DNA from: Timema cristinae
Lineage: Eukaryota > Arthropoda > Insecta > Phasmatodea > Timematidae
Direction: 5' to 3'
DNA length: 64,000 nt
NCBI GenBank assembly: GCA_039000515.1
Contig: JBCFYV010000012.1
Coordinates: 43,216,355 to 43,280,354, forward strand
Part shown: positions 1 through 12,641 of the stretch, piece after piece
How positions within the stretch are numbered: the stretch's first letter is position 1
How the letters are laid out: each line of letters opens with the position of its first letter
Notes under the pieces: generated by a model
Databases searched by the model: none
Told to the model about the DNA's origin: nothing
The model's input: the letters and a program-made list of their open reading frames with translations, nothing else
Program-made: the position numbers and the translations under genes

Positions 1-194
1 CTACCTTAGACCATTCAGCCAATGAAGCTGGTTTTATTTTGTTTACCGTATTTATTTAGAAAGTTGAGAAGATATTTCATCTCAAAGAGATGTGCTAATT
101 TGTCAAGTGAAGTTATTTTATATTATTTGTTAATTTGGAGTAACATATTTTGTAAAGAGAAGAAGATTGATGATTTTTTTTTATATTTATTTTA

Positions 195-610
195 AGGAAA
201 ATTTATATCAGTGGTTGCATTGTCTAACGCGTCACTCTTATCTAAGACTGGAAAAATGATGAAGTAAATATCTTGGTTTGAGACCTGATCATGTGTATTT
301 TCCTAAATGTTTTACAAATATGTCTACACACAAGTACTTGTATATTTGGTTTTACTTTTATTATGTTTTAAATTAAAGGAAAATGCGCATCGGTGCCTTA
401 ATTGTCTGACGCGTCACTCTCAGGTAAGATTGGAACCCTGGCGAGGAAAATAATTTGGTTCGAGTCCTGGTTGGGTGTATTTTCCTAAATAGTTTCCCAC
501 TCCACCTCCATGCAAGTTCATGTACACTTGATTTTAATTTTACTTTATTCTATTGAAGGAAAGCTTGCATCAGTGGACGTGTTGTCTAACATTTCTTATA
601 GACTATCATC
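195..610 (+). repeat. Three tandem tRNA-derived SINE-like units (about 180 bp each)
   Basis: Three head-to-tail units start with AAGGAAA at about 195, 376 and 556. The shared head GTCTAACGCGTCACTCT lies at 222, then 404 (one change), then 584 (only GTCTAAC kept), so the period is 182 and 180 bp. The head resembles the D-arm of a leucine-type tRNA. A B-box-like segment follows at 274 (GGTTTGAGACC) and at 458 (GGTTCGAGTCC). The rest of each unit holds TGTATTTTCCTAAAT and a run of pyrimidines. The third unit breaks off after its head. These are derived repeats rather than functional tRNAs. The tRNA parentage is inferred from the box motifs. Confidence 0.6.
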
Positions 611-1990
611 TTATTCATCACCTAAAAAATTAATCCATTGAAAACATTGGCATCCACAACAGGGGAAAACTGATATAAGACGTTGCTTTCACAATAAACT
701 GGATTACCAATGATGACGAGATAGAATCTTTCTTACATATTTTTACATCATACAAATGTGGGTGCACTTAATCTAAAATGACCCTGTGTATTTATAACAT
801 AATAGAATAATTAGTACAGCTGCGTATTAACTGTTCAGTTTGTAAGAGGCGATAGTAAAATAAAAGTATTTGTTTTGGTGTGCGCATGGTCTTTATGTCC
901 CGCTAATTCAGTTCAATTTCCGGTGACGGTGAAGTTTGGGTTAAAATTTTGGCCGGGTGAATATCTTAAAGGTTTTTTATAACCTTCCTCTACTTAAATG
1001 TGGGTATATTTACCGGAAATTTAATTTTTCTCATTTTTACATAATTATTATCACTATTATATACATATATACATATATACTTATTTATTTGAGGTACTTA
1101 ACGTGAAAGTACTGAACAAACGGATTATATCGGCACACGTGAATTTTTATTATCCCACTCTTTCCAGGGTTCCTCTAAGAAGGAAGTTGTGTTATTGATT
1201 ATATCTATCTCTAAAAATGTCTATTTACCGCGGCTGGGCTTGAATCCACGAGCATCGGGTACTTAAGAGAGAATTTTACATCAAGAACAAAAAGGTAAAA
1301 TATATGCATAAAATGCTTATGAATATTCATTCGTTGTAGTAAAAAATTAATTTAAAAACTATCGTTAAAGTAAAACATAATATTTTAAAATATATATAAA
1401 TGAATTTGAATATTGAAGCTGCTTCTTCTAGCTTACCAGTTAAACGTCTAGTGTCTCTCTTCATATTGGTGTATCGCTGGAACCTGTGTGTTTCTGAATA
1501 CTGGTTGACCCTATTAATATACTAACTATTTATCATTTGCTCATGATTCGTGAATGGTTAGAGATGGTACGAATCTTGCACGTCCCGTGCATACATCAAC
1601 TGGAACGACAGAAATAGGGCACGCCGGGTGAAGTCATCTTTATTTGTATTTAAAAGATATATTTTATTCCAAGCATTCCTTCTTAGAAGTGTACATCACC
1701 ATTTTTTTAAATAAATTGTAATACTCAAACAAAAATGTATTTTCATATATATATATATATGTGTGTGTGTATATATATATATTTAAATATGATAACAAGC
1801 CTCAAATTAAGTTTTCTCCCTAAAACCAGTATACATTGCTATTGATTATGTAAAATGATCGCTAGATGCCCAATTTGAACAACATAGTCATAGCCGTCAT
1901 AAAAAAAATTATCGGTAAACTATATTTAATTTTTTAGAACTAGTATCAAAATCATTATTAACTCTCTATATAAGAACATATAATATATAA
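611..1990. other. AT-rich stretch without a gene
   Basis: No coding signal is visible. A minus-strand tRNA-like B arm (GGATTCAAGCCCAGC) lies near 1229-1243 and may be a SINE remnant. An alternating AT/GT microsatellite lies at about 1748-1782. Confidence 0.5.
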
Positions 1991-1994
1991 ATAT

Positions 1995-2165
1995 AGATCC
2001 CTATTTGGTGGCTGTATGGTCTAATGTGTCACTCTCCCAATATACTATACTATAATGCTGATGATGAGGAGATCAAGGTTTGATTCAAGTTGGGTGTATG
2101 TAGTAGATTTTACTTAGATGGGTTTCTACTCTTCCTTCACACGAATGCGGGTAATTTTTTTCTAA
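1995..2165 (+). repeat. Degenerate tRNA-derived SINE-like copy
   Basis: The head GGTCTAATGTGTCACTCTC (near 2016) matches the family at 222 and 404. A B-box-like GGTTTGATTCAAG lies near 2077, followed by GGGTGTATG and a pyrimidine-rich tail. It is a single diverged copy. Confidence 0.5.
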
Positions 2166-2169
2166 ATTC

Positions 2170-4055
2170 ACCTTTCCTATTCCCTACACTATTGGAGTAG
2201 TTAAAACAAAGGCTTTAAGCCCGAATGATTAGTAGGACACAGGGCTAGAAAATAATAATATCTAATTAATCTAAATATAAAATTTTAAATAAAACGATTG
2301 ACTTTTTTTTACTGTAGCCCCAAGCAAAGATGGACATAGCTCTAAGGTCCACTATTTGTTGTTTGAGGCTACAAAATAGTCAAGATCTATCATAATCTCA
2401 AAGTTAAAAACTTTCACAACTATAATACTCTCTTTCTCTTTATGATAAAGAGGATAGCATTAGGCCAAAGCTAGGCTATGTATTAAGAGTTTCCTCAAAA
2501 AAATATATTTTTTCTTGCAACTTTTTTATCAGCCTAACGGGCTCTCCCAAAATTTATTCTAAACATGTAAAGAATGAGTACAATAGAATTTAGATAAATA
2601 TACCCACATATGCTTGATGGACTTATAGGCACACATTGGAATAAAAAAAGCCCAGTATATGAGTCCTAGGGATTAAAGAGTTAACCTTCCGTCACTGAAA
2701 AACAACCAATACGAGAGAAACAGCTTGGCCTGCGTGTCCACCACAGTTGATCAATATATTGCTAGAAGTCAAATTAAAATACTATAGAAACTAAATATTG
2801 ACCTAAAACATATGTGGAATCACCTTATCACATAGGTTCATTGTATAACTTAGCCATAATCACTTCTATATTTTAAACTAGATCAGTAAAATATTTATTT
2901 CCAACCATCTAGAAATTGTATATAAAAATATTATATACATAGCAAGTAGAAAATCAATCTCCTATGAAACACAAAATTGTAACGTTTCCAAATTTAAGCT
3001 AGCTTAAATATAATGTAAGCAAATTTATTTTTCCGCTAGGAATTGAATTAATAATCAAATATTCTCTAACCCAAAGCTCAAAAGAATATCCACGCAAATA
3101 ACATGATCATAATTTTTGTGTGTGTCCATTTTCAAGTACCTCACTTAATAACTTAATCTAATGTTTTTTCGGTTTATGCATTCAGTGTACAAAAAACAAT
3201 TGTACTATTTGATTAATGAATAATTTCACTAATAAAAAATAATTGTTTAGGTGTAAACCTTTTTTTTTTTTTTGTCTAGTGGTGGCACATTTTAAGTATA
3301 GACTACTGGATAATATCAGCAATTTCTGAAGATTATTGAACTATAAAGTATTCTAAGCCTTTTATTGGGAAAATATCTATACTATTATTATAAAGAGGAA
3401 AGATTTGATTTCTTGTTTTTTGTTTTGTAATGGATAAACTAAAAACCTTCTGGACCGATATTAAAAATACTTTCACCAATATAAAGCTACATTATCAGTA
3501 ACAGTAACATAGGCTATATTTTATTTTGAAGATTAAATTTATTCCTCATAAAAATGTCGATAGTATATTATATAGTCGTTGGAAAAACAAGTTGTTAAGG
3601 GATCGGGGTGTAGGGGTGAGGAAAGAGAAATAGATGTAGTGACGAGGAACGCAAAAAAAAAAAAAAAAGATTAAAATAATATTTGGGGAAACGAGGGGTG
3701 TAAATGAAAGTGGAGGAAGCTGGAAAATTAATTTGATTTTAACAATTTGTTTGATTGGTGTATACACAATTCCTTTCGCGCCTATAGCAAACAAAATTAT
3801 AGAGGAATGTAATGAAAATAGGAGGGAGGATAAAAAGAGGGAGGGAGCTATACAGTGATGGTAGGACTGTATTTAAAAAAAATTGTTTTGTTTTTATATT
3901 GACATGATAGATGATTTGAAGCTTTGTTTTACAGGATTATTTAAAATATTTTTTTACGGGGAAGGGGTCTAGTTTCTTATAAAAAGCATTCACTCGATGT
4001 TCTAGTTAATAATTTACGCGTCAAAGTCTAAAACTTTACATAGATCTTTTGGTGT
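2170..4055. other. AT-rich stretch without a gene
   Basis: Nothing is supported here except homopolymer runs, such as T at about 3260-3272 and A at about 3653-3669. The short frames lack codon structure. Confidence 0.5.
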
Positions 4056-4059
4056 ATAA

Positions 4060-4450
4060 TTTGAATCAAAACGTTTATTTGACCCCTTCAAACCACAATG
4101 AGAACTTTAAAACTACCCTTCTTCCAGCTCTATTTATGGCACCAAAACACTCAAGGAAAAATTAGCTATTACCTTAAACCAAAGACAAATATTTTCTCTA
4201 TCCATAAACAACTATACACCAATCATGGTTTACGTGGTGATGTGCACAAATGATTATACAGATGGTTTTTTGCGTACATAGAATGAAAAGATGAAAATTT
4301 ACTAGGAAATTTGGGTTTTTGTTTTAAGCTACTATTTTTTCCGACATTCCAGACCCAAAACGTTTAAAATGAGTGGACGTTTCTCAAAAGCGGTTAAACC
4401 ATTTTCTTGCAATTTCACTTACCGGAAAAGGGTTTATCAAATTATACATA
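4060..4450 (+). repeat. Dispersed repeat family copy 1
   Basis: It contains CCGACATTCCAGACCC, then ACGTTTAAAATGAGTGGACG at about 4369-4388, then a CCGGAAAAGGGTTTATCAAATTA segment. The same order of blocks appears at 4780-4915, at 5960-6545 (split by a MITE), and in reverse complement at 6885-7025. It is an undefined interspersed repeat. Confidence 0.5.
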
Positions 4451-4779
4451 GATCAGAGGTAAGCATTCAAAGACAAATAAGAGGATGGATAATTATCATC
4501 AATGATCTTAGGTTATATATCGATCATCGATGATAATAGGTTATACATATATATATTTATATAACCTAATATTATCGATTTGTTTAATAAATATGCAAAT
4601 AACTGCCGTAATCTTTCAATTGGTTACACCATAACAATAAATTAAGAGTTGAGTCAGTATTAGGCCTATTTGAACCAGAAAGAAATAATTTATCTACTTA
4701 TATATATTCACTCATGCACAAAGCAGGGTTTATATGATATTAGGAAATAATTAAAAGCTGAACATTCTCTAAGAAAGTC

Positions 4780-4915
4780 AGCATTTTGTCGGAAATTACT
4801 GTTTTACCGACATCCAAAATCCTCAACCTTTAAAATGAGAGGTTTTTTTTTTCAAAATATCTCTAGCCATTTCCTAACAATTTCTATTACCACTTATCGG
4901 CTTATCAGATTAAAT
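4780..4915 (+). repeat. Dispersed repeat family copy 2
   Basis: It carries ACCGACATCCAAAATCCTCA, then CCTTTAAAATGAGAGG, then CGGCTTATCAGATTAAAT, in the same order as copy 1. It runs straight into the GA-rich tract. Confidence 0.45.
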
Positions 4916-5112
4916 TGAGAGAGATTTGAGATAGAGTTTAAGAGAGAGTGTTCGAGAGAGGGAGCTAGAAAGAGAAATTGATAGAGTAAGATTGAGAGAA
5001 ATAGTTTTTGAGAAAAGGAAAGTTTGAGATAGAGATTGATCTTAAAATAGATAGAGATTGCACTAGATAGAGTTAGATCGAGATAGAAGGAGTGAGAGTG
5101 ATTTTGAGAGAG
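4914..5112. repeat. GA-rich imperfect tract
   Basis: About 200 bp of GAGAGA/GATAGA-type sequence with irregular interruptions. It is the strand complement in character of the TC-rich tract at 7678-8160. The two flank the large palindrome. Confidence 0.7.
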
Positions 5113-5987
5113 TTTGAATCATAAGGATCAGAATCAGAATAATAATCTAACTCTACCCTCTTCTACACTTTATTACATTCAAGAATATGGAATACGGTTT
5201 TTAAGCACAACACACGATGAATAAAAAAAAAAACTTTCTTCCACCATCATGCCAGAGCCGGCACTGGGAGAAAAACAGTGCTCTCTCTACCTGACAGTCC
5301 TGCCTTCCTCTCCCCCCTTCCTATGTGTGCATGCGCACAACAGTCAAACACAACGTCACTGGTACTGTGAAGCGCACAGTTCCATACAAAGATTTTTGTA
5401 TCTTTTTCATAACTGGTGGATGGCTACTGAAGTATTGACATTAAGCTTAAGGAATGTATATATTGTACCACAAAATTAAAAAAGATTTATAGAAAAAAGG
5501 ACTCATTATATTAAGTGTTATCGATAATATCAAGTGGAAATAGGGGTTGCTGCAGTTCCGCAGTGCCTATACACGAGCCGCCACTTCTTATAACACATAC
5601 AAATCTTAAAATAAAGATCATTTTATCACGCACGAAAGATAACGTAGACAATATTTTGGCGAACTTAAAAACCTAAAATTTTAATTCTTCAACTATGCCT
5701 AATATTATTGATTTAAATGAGAATTAATGACAACAATATTCTTATGAAAAATAAATATTTCACAAATTCAGGCATCTTAGTTTAGAAGTATCATGACCTG
5801 TATCCAAAGTTAAATATTCATCCAAAGAGAAAGTTGTGATGTGTTAGGACCAACAATTAATGAATACTAACCTATTATTGTTTATCCAAAGAGATATATT
5901 TTATTTAGAGATTTTCAGCCATGCAGAAAATAACTGTATCCATCGTGACTAGGCAAAGAATGAAACGGATTTTTGTTGGACTCCTAA

Positions 5988-6466
5988 AGGCCAGTCTACA
6001 ACCAACATACCCACTTGTCGGACTCGCAACTACGCAATCGCAAATGCACTCGTAATTACGCTTTTATTAAATACAAAATAGACTGTCTACAATGAAAGTT
6101 CGTAAAACGTAATTTCAACCAATAGGAACACATCAATGATGACTATGAAAGTCAAATTCATATTAATGTTTTCAAATAAGATCCTGTATTCATTACTATA
6201 CATTTCCAAGCGTTTTTGTCATAGACCAAATAACTTCAAATTATTTGATTTTAGTAGTCCATCCATATTTGTTTTTTTATTGGCTGAACGCAAGCCAACG
6301 CAACTACATAAACGCAAGAGATGGACAATGTTCACTCCTCCCGACAAGCTGGTCCGACAGTTCCGACATACGATTGTTTTTGCGTAAGCTATTGTAGACA
6401 GACAAAATTACGTTATTGCGTAGTTGCGAGTCCGACAAGCGGGTGCGTTTGGTTGTAGACGGGCCA
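5988..6466. mobile_element. MITE, 479 bp, about 51-bp terminal inverted repeats, TAA target duplication
   Basis: The ends 5988-6038 and 6415-6466 are inverted repeats sharing GTCTACAACCAA and CTTGTCGGACTCGCAACTACGCAAT. TAA flanks both sides (5985-5987 and 6467-6469). The paralogous palindrome arm (reverse complement, near 6950-6975) reads CTCCTAAACGTTAAAATGAG without the insert, an empty site that proves insertion at TAA. A three-base TAA duplication fits PIF/Harbinger-like MITEs, and Zator-like elements also make 3-bp duplications. No transposase is encoded. Confidence 0.8.
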
Positions 6467-6554
6467 TAACTATTAAAATGAGTGGTCATTTGTTAAAATC
6501 TGTTCAGTCATTTCCTCGTAATATCTATTACAGGAAAATGTCTTATAAAAATAT

Positions 6555-6557
6555 ATA

Positions 6558-6597
<40 letters not shown>
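6555..6597. repeat. AT dinucleotide microsatellite
   Basis: A near-pure TA run at the centre of the palindrome. Similar runs lie near 34085-34115, 40412-40437 and 41570-41598. Confidence 0.85.
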
Positions 6598-6599
<2 letters not shown>

Positions 6600-7677
6600 G
6601 GATATACATAATTTCAAAAGATTAAAAAAATACAATAGCTTGATGTAGGACTCAAATTTGAGTTCCTAGGCTTTTAAGCTAATAGTTTAGCATCAGGTTA
6701 AAATATAGGTTATTATTTTTTTAAAATTAAATTAAATTGATTTTTTTATAATATCGTATATTTAACTACGTGATCAATATTTGTATTATCCATATTGAAT
6801 GTAGAATTAATTCTTTCTTTCTTACTTGATCACCAAATCAATCACAATCTCAAGGTAATTATTACAGAATCTTCTTATATGTAATTTGATAAGCCGGTTT
6901 CCGATAATATAAATTACGAGGAAATAACTGAACAAATGTTGACAAACGACCACTCATTTTAACGTTTAGGAGTCCAGGATGTCGGGAAAAATAGTAGTTT
7001 TACAAGAAAAACTAATTTTCACATATAATTCTCAGTTTTTTATTCTTTGTTAAATCACCATGGAAACCGTTATTTGCTGCATGTCTGTAAATCTCTAAAT
7101 AAAAAATACCTGACACTTTGGCTAAAAAATAATAACTCAATCATTATTTGTTTGGCCAAACACAACATTTTCTCTTTGGATGAATATTTATCTTTAGATG
7201 CTGGTCATAACACATTTTTATTGAGATGCCTAAAACTGGGGAAACATTTATTTTTTATTGGAATATTGCTATCATAAATTCGAATTTAAATCAATAATGT
7301 TGAGCATAATTCTAAAATTTACAGGTTAGGTTATTAAGCTCGTGTTCATATTGTCTACTCTTAATTCGCGCGTGATAAAATTATTTTTAAATAATTTTTG
7401 GTATGATATGTACGCTCAAAAACGATAAAATAATCTTGAATACTGTTTAAAAATAGCCATTTTAACAAAGTATTAGTTTTGATGTTAAGTTTTTTCGAAT
7501 AATGGGTTTTGATGTTCATTTTATTCTAATATTAGGTTTTGATGAATATTTTAGCTAATAGTAACACAATACAAATACAAAGGTTAAGCCATGTTTTCAT
7601 TTTACTACTTAATTTTGAGGATATGATATTTAAAAGAAATGTTTTGTGTACCACCTATATTTTCCAATTATCTATCT

Positions 7678-7733
7678 CTATCTGACACTCTCGCTCACGA
7701 TCTCTAACACTCTCTCACACTCTCTCCCATCTC

Positions 7734-7765
<32 letters not shown>

Positions 7766-8160
7766 ACTCTTTCTCTTTTCTCTCTCTCTCACAAACACAC
7801 ATACACGCACACTCACACACACATGAGAATACATTCACTTTCTCATATAATCGTCTTTCATTCGCTCTCTCACACACACGCTCTACCCTCATATACTGTC
7901 TATATTACAAAATGTCTCTAACATTATCTTTACTATATCCTCTCTAAAACTCTTTCTCTAACTCTAACGCTCGCTTTCTCTCAATCTCTCTATAAATCAC
8001 TATAACTATCTCTATAAATATCTCATTATATTTACCTCACTCTCACTCTTTATATCTCAAACTCTCTATCTCTCAAACTCTTTTTCTCTCAATCTCACAC
8101 TCTTTCATTCTCTCTCAATCAATCTCTCTTTAATACTCTCTCACACTATGATGTTCTCTC
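7678..8160. repeat. TC-rich imperfect tract with CA-rich segment
   Basis: Nearly 480 bp of CTCTCT/CTCACA/CTCTAT sequence. The open frame across it is low-complexity Ser/Leu/Phe/His and is not a gene. Confidence 0.8.
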
Positions 8161-8761
8161 TCTAAACTAATATTTCCAACTCTATTGTGACGTTATTTGC
8201 CACCCTAACATGTATTTTCTTATATTTTTCTAATTTTCTTGAATAGTTTTCAATTTATTTTCGTTTGAAATTAAGCACTTCAAAGTTCGGCCGATGTATT
8301 GCCGGCCCGACAAATAAAACTATTTAAATCATTCAATATAGTAAAAGGGCTGAATGAACAACGTATAACATTGTTTTAAATAATTTAAATAAGGAATTTT
8401 GATTTAAGGAAGAACACTTACCTTTTATTAAACATATTAATTATCCTTTTAAGAAATGTGGTGACTTATTTATCTTGAACGTCAGCCATGATTGAGTTCA
8501 ACGCATGCGCAGACCTGTCAAACAAGTGATTAGCGAGTCTCGTGATTGTAAAAGAGAAAAAGAGGAAAGATGTAAATAATTCCAAAGTAGCGCGCTTTTC
8601 AATTCTGACATATAGAAATAAACATTTATTTCTTTAAGAAAACATTGTTCGCATTCATTGGAATATATTTCAATATTTATATTAAACCTGCATTGTATTT
8701 GATTGTTATCGCTAGTCCATAGCCAACATTTTATCATTTTATTATTTGCTTTTATCACCAT
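8161..8761 (-). repeat. Promoter-like repeat module, left inverted copy
   Basis: The reverse complement of this segment matches 17350-17890 block by block. Shared blocks are AAATGTTGG(T/C)TATGGACTAG, ATGCAGGTTTAA, AAATGTTTATTTC, TGCGCATGCGTTGAA, ATGGCTGACGTTC, ATGTTTAATAAAAGGTAAG and GGTGGCAAATAACGTCAC. TGCGCATGCG resembles an NRF-1-type palindrome. AAAAGGTAAGTG resembles a splice donor. In this copy the frame after ATGGCTGACGTT stops after five more codons at most. A short minus frame (8498-8761) overlaps the module. Confidence 0.6.
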
Positions 8762-9180
8762 GGAAACAATGATATGTATATAGTGTTATATTGGTAAATA
8801 AAATATTTCTCTTTGTTTAAAAATAATAGCAGTTCAATTATTACTTGAGTGGCTTGGTGCAATGAAGATTACAAGAATATAAGTTTTGATTCAAATTAAA
8901 CATTCAAAGCTAAATATATATTATGATATGTAATGTCAATAGCCTTTGATGATTTAACTTTTAACTAGAAAATGGAGTGACGGATTATTATAATGATAGA
9001 TCTTTTCCCAATAGAATGTTTAAAATACATTTTATTAATATAATCTTCCGCCATCGCTACAAAAATCCACTTGTATATTTCAATCTTCAATCCAAAGAGA
9101 AGCTATTTTTTGTGTTGGTTGTGTTGTATTCACATAATTATGAAAATCGTGATCATTTAACAAATAAAATTTACAAATAG
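8755..9180 (+). repeat. Diverged segment related to the palindrome right arm
   Basis: It opens with CACCATGGAAAC as at 7057, followed by loosely matching blocks (AATAATAGCAGTTCAATTAT against AATAATAACTCAATCATTAT). ATCCAAAGAGAA near 9095 is another block shared with this family. Its boundaries are uncertain. Confidence 0.35.
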
Positions 9181-10663
9181 GTAACGTTCAAAATCATTAT
9201 TTATTTTATCTTACAAACCAAATATTAAGACAAATAATTGACATCTCCAACATGTCTTAAGCTACAGAAAAAACAAGGAATTTAAAATAAAACATTGTAA
9301 CCATTTGTGTAGTAAGAATGTATTTTCCAGAACAAGAAACTTTTCAAATGAATTTAGGGATCTATTAAGATACCTAAGGTATTTTTTTTACAATTGAAAG
9401 TTGTGTGCAAGAAAGACAATTCTCCAAAAATTAAGTTTTGAGAAAATCTATGTTGAAAATTAAGACCTTAATCATTTTACCAGATCACTTTGAATATTAG
9501 CAAGAATTGTGCCATATTTAAAATTATTTTCTTGAATACCTTTCCTTAAAAATATTTTTTAATTCAAATGAAAACTAAATAATGAAAACAAGTAAAATAA
9601 AAGACCATGTATATGCCCTTCTTGCAGGGAATACTTTAAAACAAGTAAACTCAAGTGATGTGAGGGGAAAACCTAACAAAATATTAATATATTATCTTTT
9701 AATATGACGAAATAAAAATTGGAACTTCTTTAAAAATGTGTTTCTTGGTGAAAAATATGAAAATTACTAAGCCCTGAGCAACTAGCCATGTTACATAAAT
9801 AATGGTTATGTTATTTTAAGTACAAGTGTTTTCGATTACATCAGATGTTTATCTTGATTGTCATTGTCTGAATAAGACTCTATTATTTCTTCATTTAATT
9901 ATCGTTATTGTTACCACATGAAATAATACCTAACAAACTCAAACAAAGGAGAAAGATAACATAAAAGTGTTCTATGCAAAAAGGGCACTTGCAAGACTAC
10001 ATTTTATCTTCTCCTGACCTCTGTTATCAATATATTGAAATACAACTTAGTTGTCACATGGATGACATTTGAGACAAGGCAATAAACAGTTTTACCCAAA
10101 ATGGGCACTTCCTCTTAAATGCCCTTCTTGCACCCAGAACATCAATTTTCATTATGTTGAGATAAAAACGTGGGTCCCATAGCTGCCGATTCGGCAAAAT
10201 CCATACATTTTATTCTTTGTATTCTCCTAATATAAAACCTTGAAGTCTGAAATGGAGTATTTATTTACTATAAGTTACATGCTTACGTGAGATTGACATC
10301 TTTTACCACTTGACGACTACTTATGTTAACACTAAAACTAAGAAAAAATACATCTGGCATGGATTAACGTGCCTGAATAAATATTATATTGTACATTTCA
10401 GATTAATTTTATTTACTCTTACACAATATTGTGATCTTGGTTCTCTAGATCACGTTATGAAATATAAGGATAACTCTAAAACCAGAAAACTAATAAAGGG
10501 AATGGTTTAGCTATATACTCATGGAAATCTGATAATTCGAAACGGGTACTTTTATTTTATTTTCTACCTGAAATATCACTCAAGGACTGATACATTTCAT
10601 CAATAGCATATATTTTGAATCTAAATACCTTATAGATATGGACTATGAGGTTTATTTGTTGGT
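9181..10663. other. AT-rich stretch without a gene
   Basis: No gene is visible. The short motif TGCCCTTCTTGCA recurs near 9616 and 10121, with an inverted variant near 9976. The frame at 10310-10510 has no recognisable features. Confidence 0.45.
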
Positions 10664-10705
10664 TTTTAACACCATGTCTTAATACCCGTTTGGGCTATAG
10701 ACATA
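10664..10705 (-). repeat. SINE 3'-end fragment
   Basis: It reads ACACCATGTCTTAATACCCG followed by TTTGGGCTATA on the plus strand. This matches the 3' end of the complete SINE at 62538-62813 (ACCACGTCTTACTACCCG, then TTCGGGCTATA). The tRNA head is absent, so it is a 5'-truncated remnant. Confidence 0.6.
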
Positions 10706-12641
10706 AATTATATATGCGACAATTTTAATGTGTTTTATGTTATTATTTTAGTTATCAACTTTAAATATATGTTATCTTAATACATTTTGTCTATCTTGTA
10801 TATTTAGCTTCAATAGTAAATTAAACTTTAACAAAAACTGATATTAAATTTAAATTTCAATCCCTATGTTTGTTATGTTACACTATCCTACGTGTCAAAT
10901 TTCAAACGTGGTGTAATATTTTATAATTGTTTAAAATTGTAGTTATAACCCTAGAAGTTTTATTATCAACTTCTATCCTTTTTGATTAATTTATCTACAA
11001 AAATATATTAACAAAAATATATTAGTTTACTCAAACCTAAATATCATCTAATCTTTTGACGTAAAGTTTTATTTTATTTACAAAATATCAAGTCATTTCC
11101 TAATACTACTTAAGTTTATTTCCTTATATTAGCAATTTATTCTATCCCTATTACAATTAACTATGCATATTATTAACATAATAGAATAAGAATCGTTGCG
11201 TATGTTATGAAATTTATATTTCAATATATATATGTAAAGGGACAAACGGTAATAGCCATAAGTTTGTGAAAATATATAATTTAAAAACAAGGACAGTGGA
11301 TTGGGAGGAAGGGAGATGGTGGTAAGCAGCAGTTGGAAATTTTATAAATTAAACCTATGCCTTTTGGTTTGGTTTAAAACTGAAATTTGTCAGGAAATAT
11401 TATGGACTACCCCGGATAGCTAGAAAAATTTGACTTTAAAATAAAAAAAGATATAACTAATATTTAGAAAATATAAGGTTGGGGAAGGAGGGCTAGATCC
11501 TAAATAATAATACAAAAAATACTTCTAGGTGTAGTATAAAACTCCAATGTTTTCAATAAAATATAAAGACTATCCAAAATTATCGTAAAATGATGAGGAT
11601 TTTATATTTAAAAATTGGATCTAAGAAATAGGGGCAGGTAAATTTCACAAGACAAATAGAAAATATGGTTGTATTAAAATAATTGAGATTCATGGGTAAT
11701 TTGTGAGGATCAATCTGCCTTCTAACCGCCTTTTGATGCTCATTTATGCACTTTTTTAAACATTGATTATTCTTTTCTCAATATTTTTTTGTTACAATGT
11801 TTATAATTTATTTTCACATACTATCTTATTATACACTTCAGGGAAATATTGCGTTTTATATGCATTGCTGATGGGTTGATTAATGTTTCGTTTCAAAAGC
11901 AACATTATTATTTATGTGTTGACATATTTTGTTTTTGAATGTCATATTTATATTTATATTGTAAAAGAAGAAATTATATAAAAATTGCAACCGGATGTGG
12001 AACATCATAATTCTATATAGTTTTAAATACTTTGTCCATGTGATTATTTCATAAGCTTCTAAACATCCTAAAAATGCAAAATATTAAAATTTAATATAAT
12101 CCAAATAGTGAGTATAAATAGGCCAGAAACGTTTAAAATTAATAATTTCTTTTCTAAATTGTAAACTGTTACTATGTAATAGTAATTTGTTTTTACTCTA
12201 GTAATACATTATTATGTTGTCACCATTCGTTATTTTTTACTAGCATCAACAGGTGAGATTTTAAATACTGTGTGTGTAAATGTCATAACTAAAGCTTCAA
12301 AAGAAACTTAAGCTTCTAACACATGTCAGAATAGATCTACATTTTGATATCGTATGTAATTAAATCTACTTTTTGTGTCTTGATACAAACTTTAAACCAA
12401 TAAAGAATAAATATTTTATCATAATTTAAGATTTGACTGCTTTTCCTTGTGGTTAATTTTATATATTAGAAATAACAAAGCAACTTTATAGATTCTCCAT
12501 GCAAAAAACAGGTACACCAGCTAACCTGATCTTGTCTTAGTATTTAAATTAAAATTGATCAAACTAAATATACATTTTTATCTTGTTCGATTTTCAGTAA
12601 ATTGTAACGATAATTATTAATTTAAATGTATTGAATTACTG
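10706..12641. other. AT-rich stretch without a gene
   Basis: No coding, RNA or repeat structure is recognised beyond low-complexity AT sequence. Confidence 0.45.

Larger units (their letters stand above)
5605..7390. repeat. Large imperfect palindrome (arms about 460-500 bp)
   Basis: The left arm 5605-6545, with the MITE removed, matches the reverse complement of 6885-7390. Matching blocks include TTTTATCACGC, GTAGACAATAT, AATATTCATCCAAAGAGAAA, TTTAGAGATTT, GGACTCCTAA and AAAATGAGTGG. The centre is AT-only near 6550-6600. The arms have diverged by roughly a quarter by eye. It could be a fold-back transposon or two inverted copies of one repeat. Confidence 0.65.

Noticed and set aside
7646..7921. 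91-codon frame in the TC-rich tract
   Set aside because: It is a translation of pyrimidine simple sequence, with low-complexity residues and no conserved text.
8498..8761. 87-codon minus-strand frame as a real small gene
   Set aside because: It lies in the repeat module. The inverted copy at 17350-17623 does not keep the same frame open, so the similarity is at DNA level.
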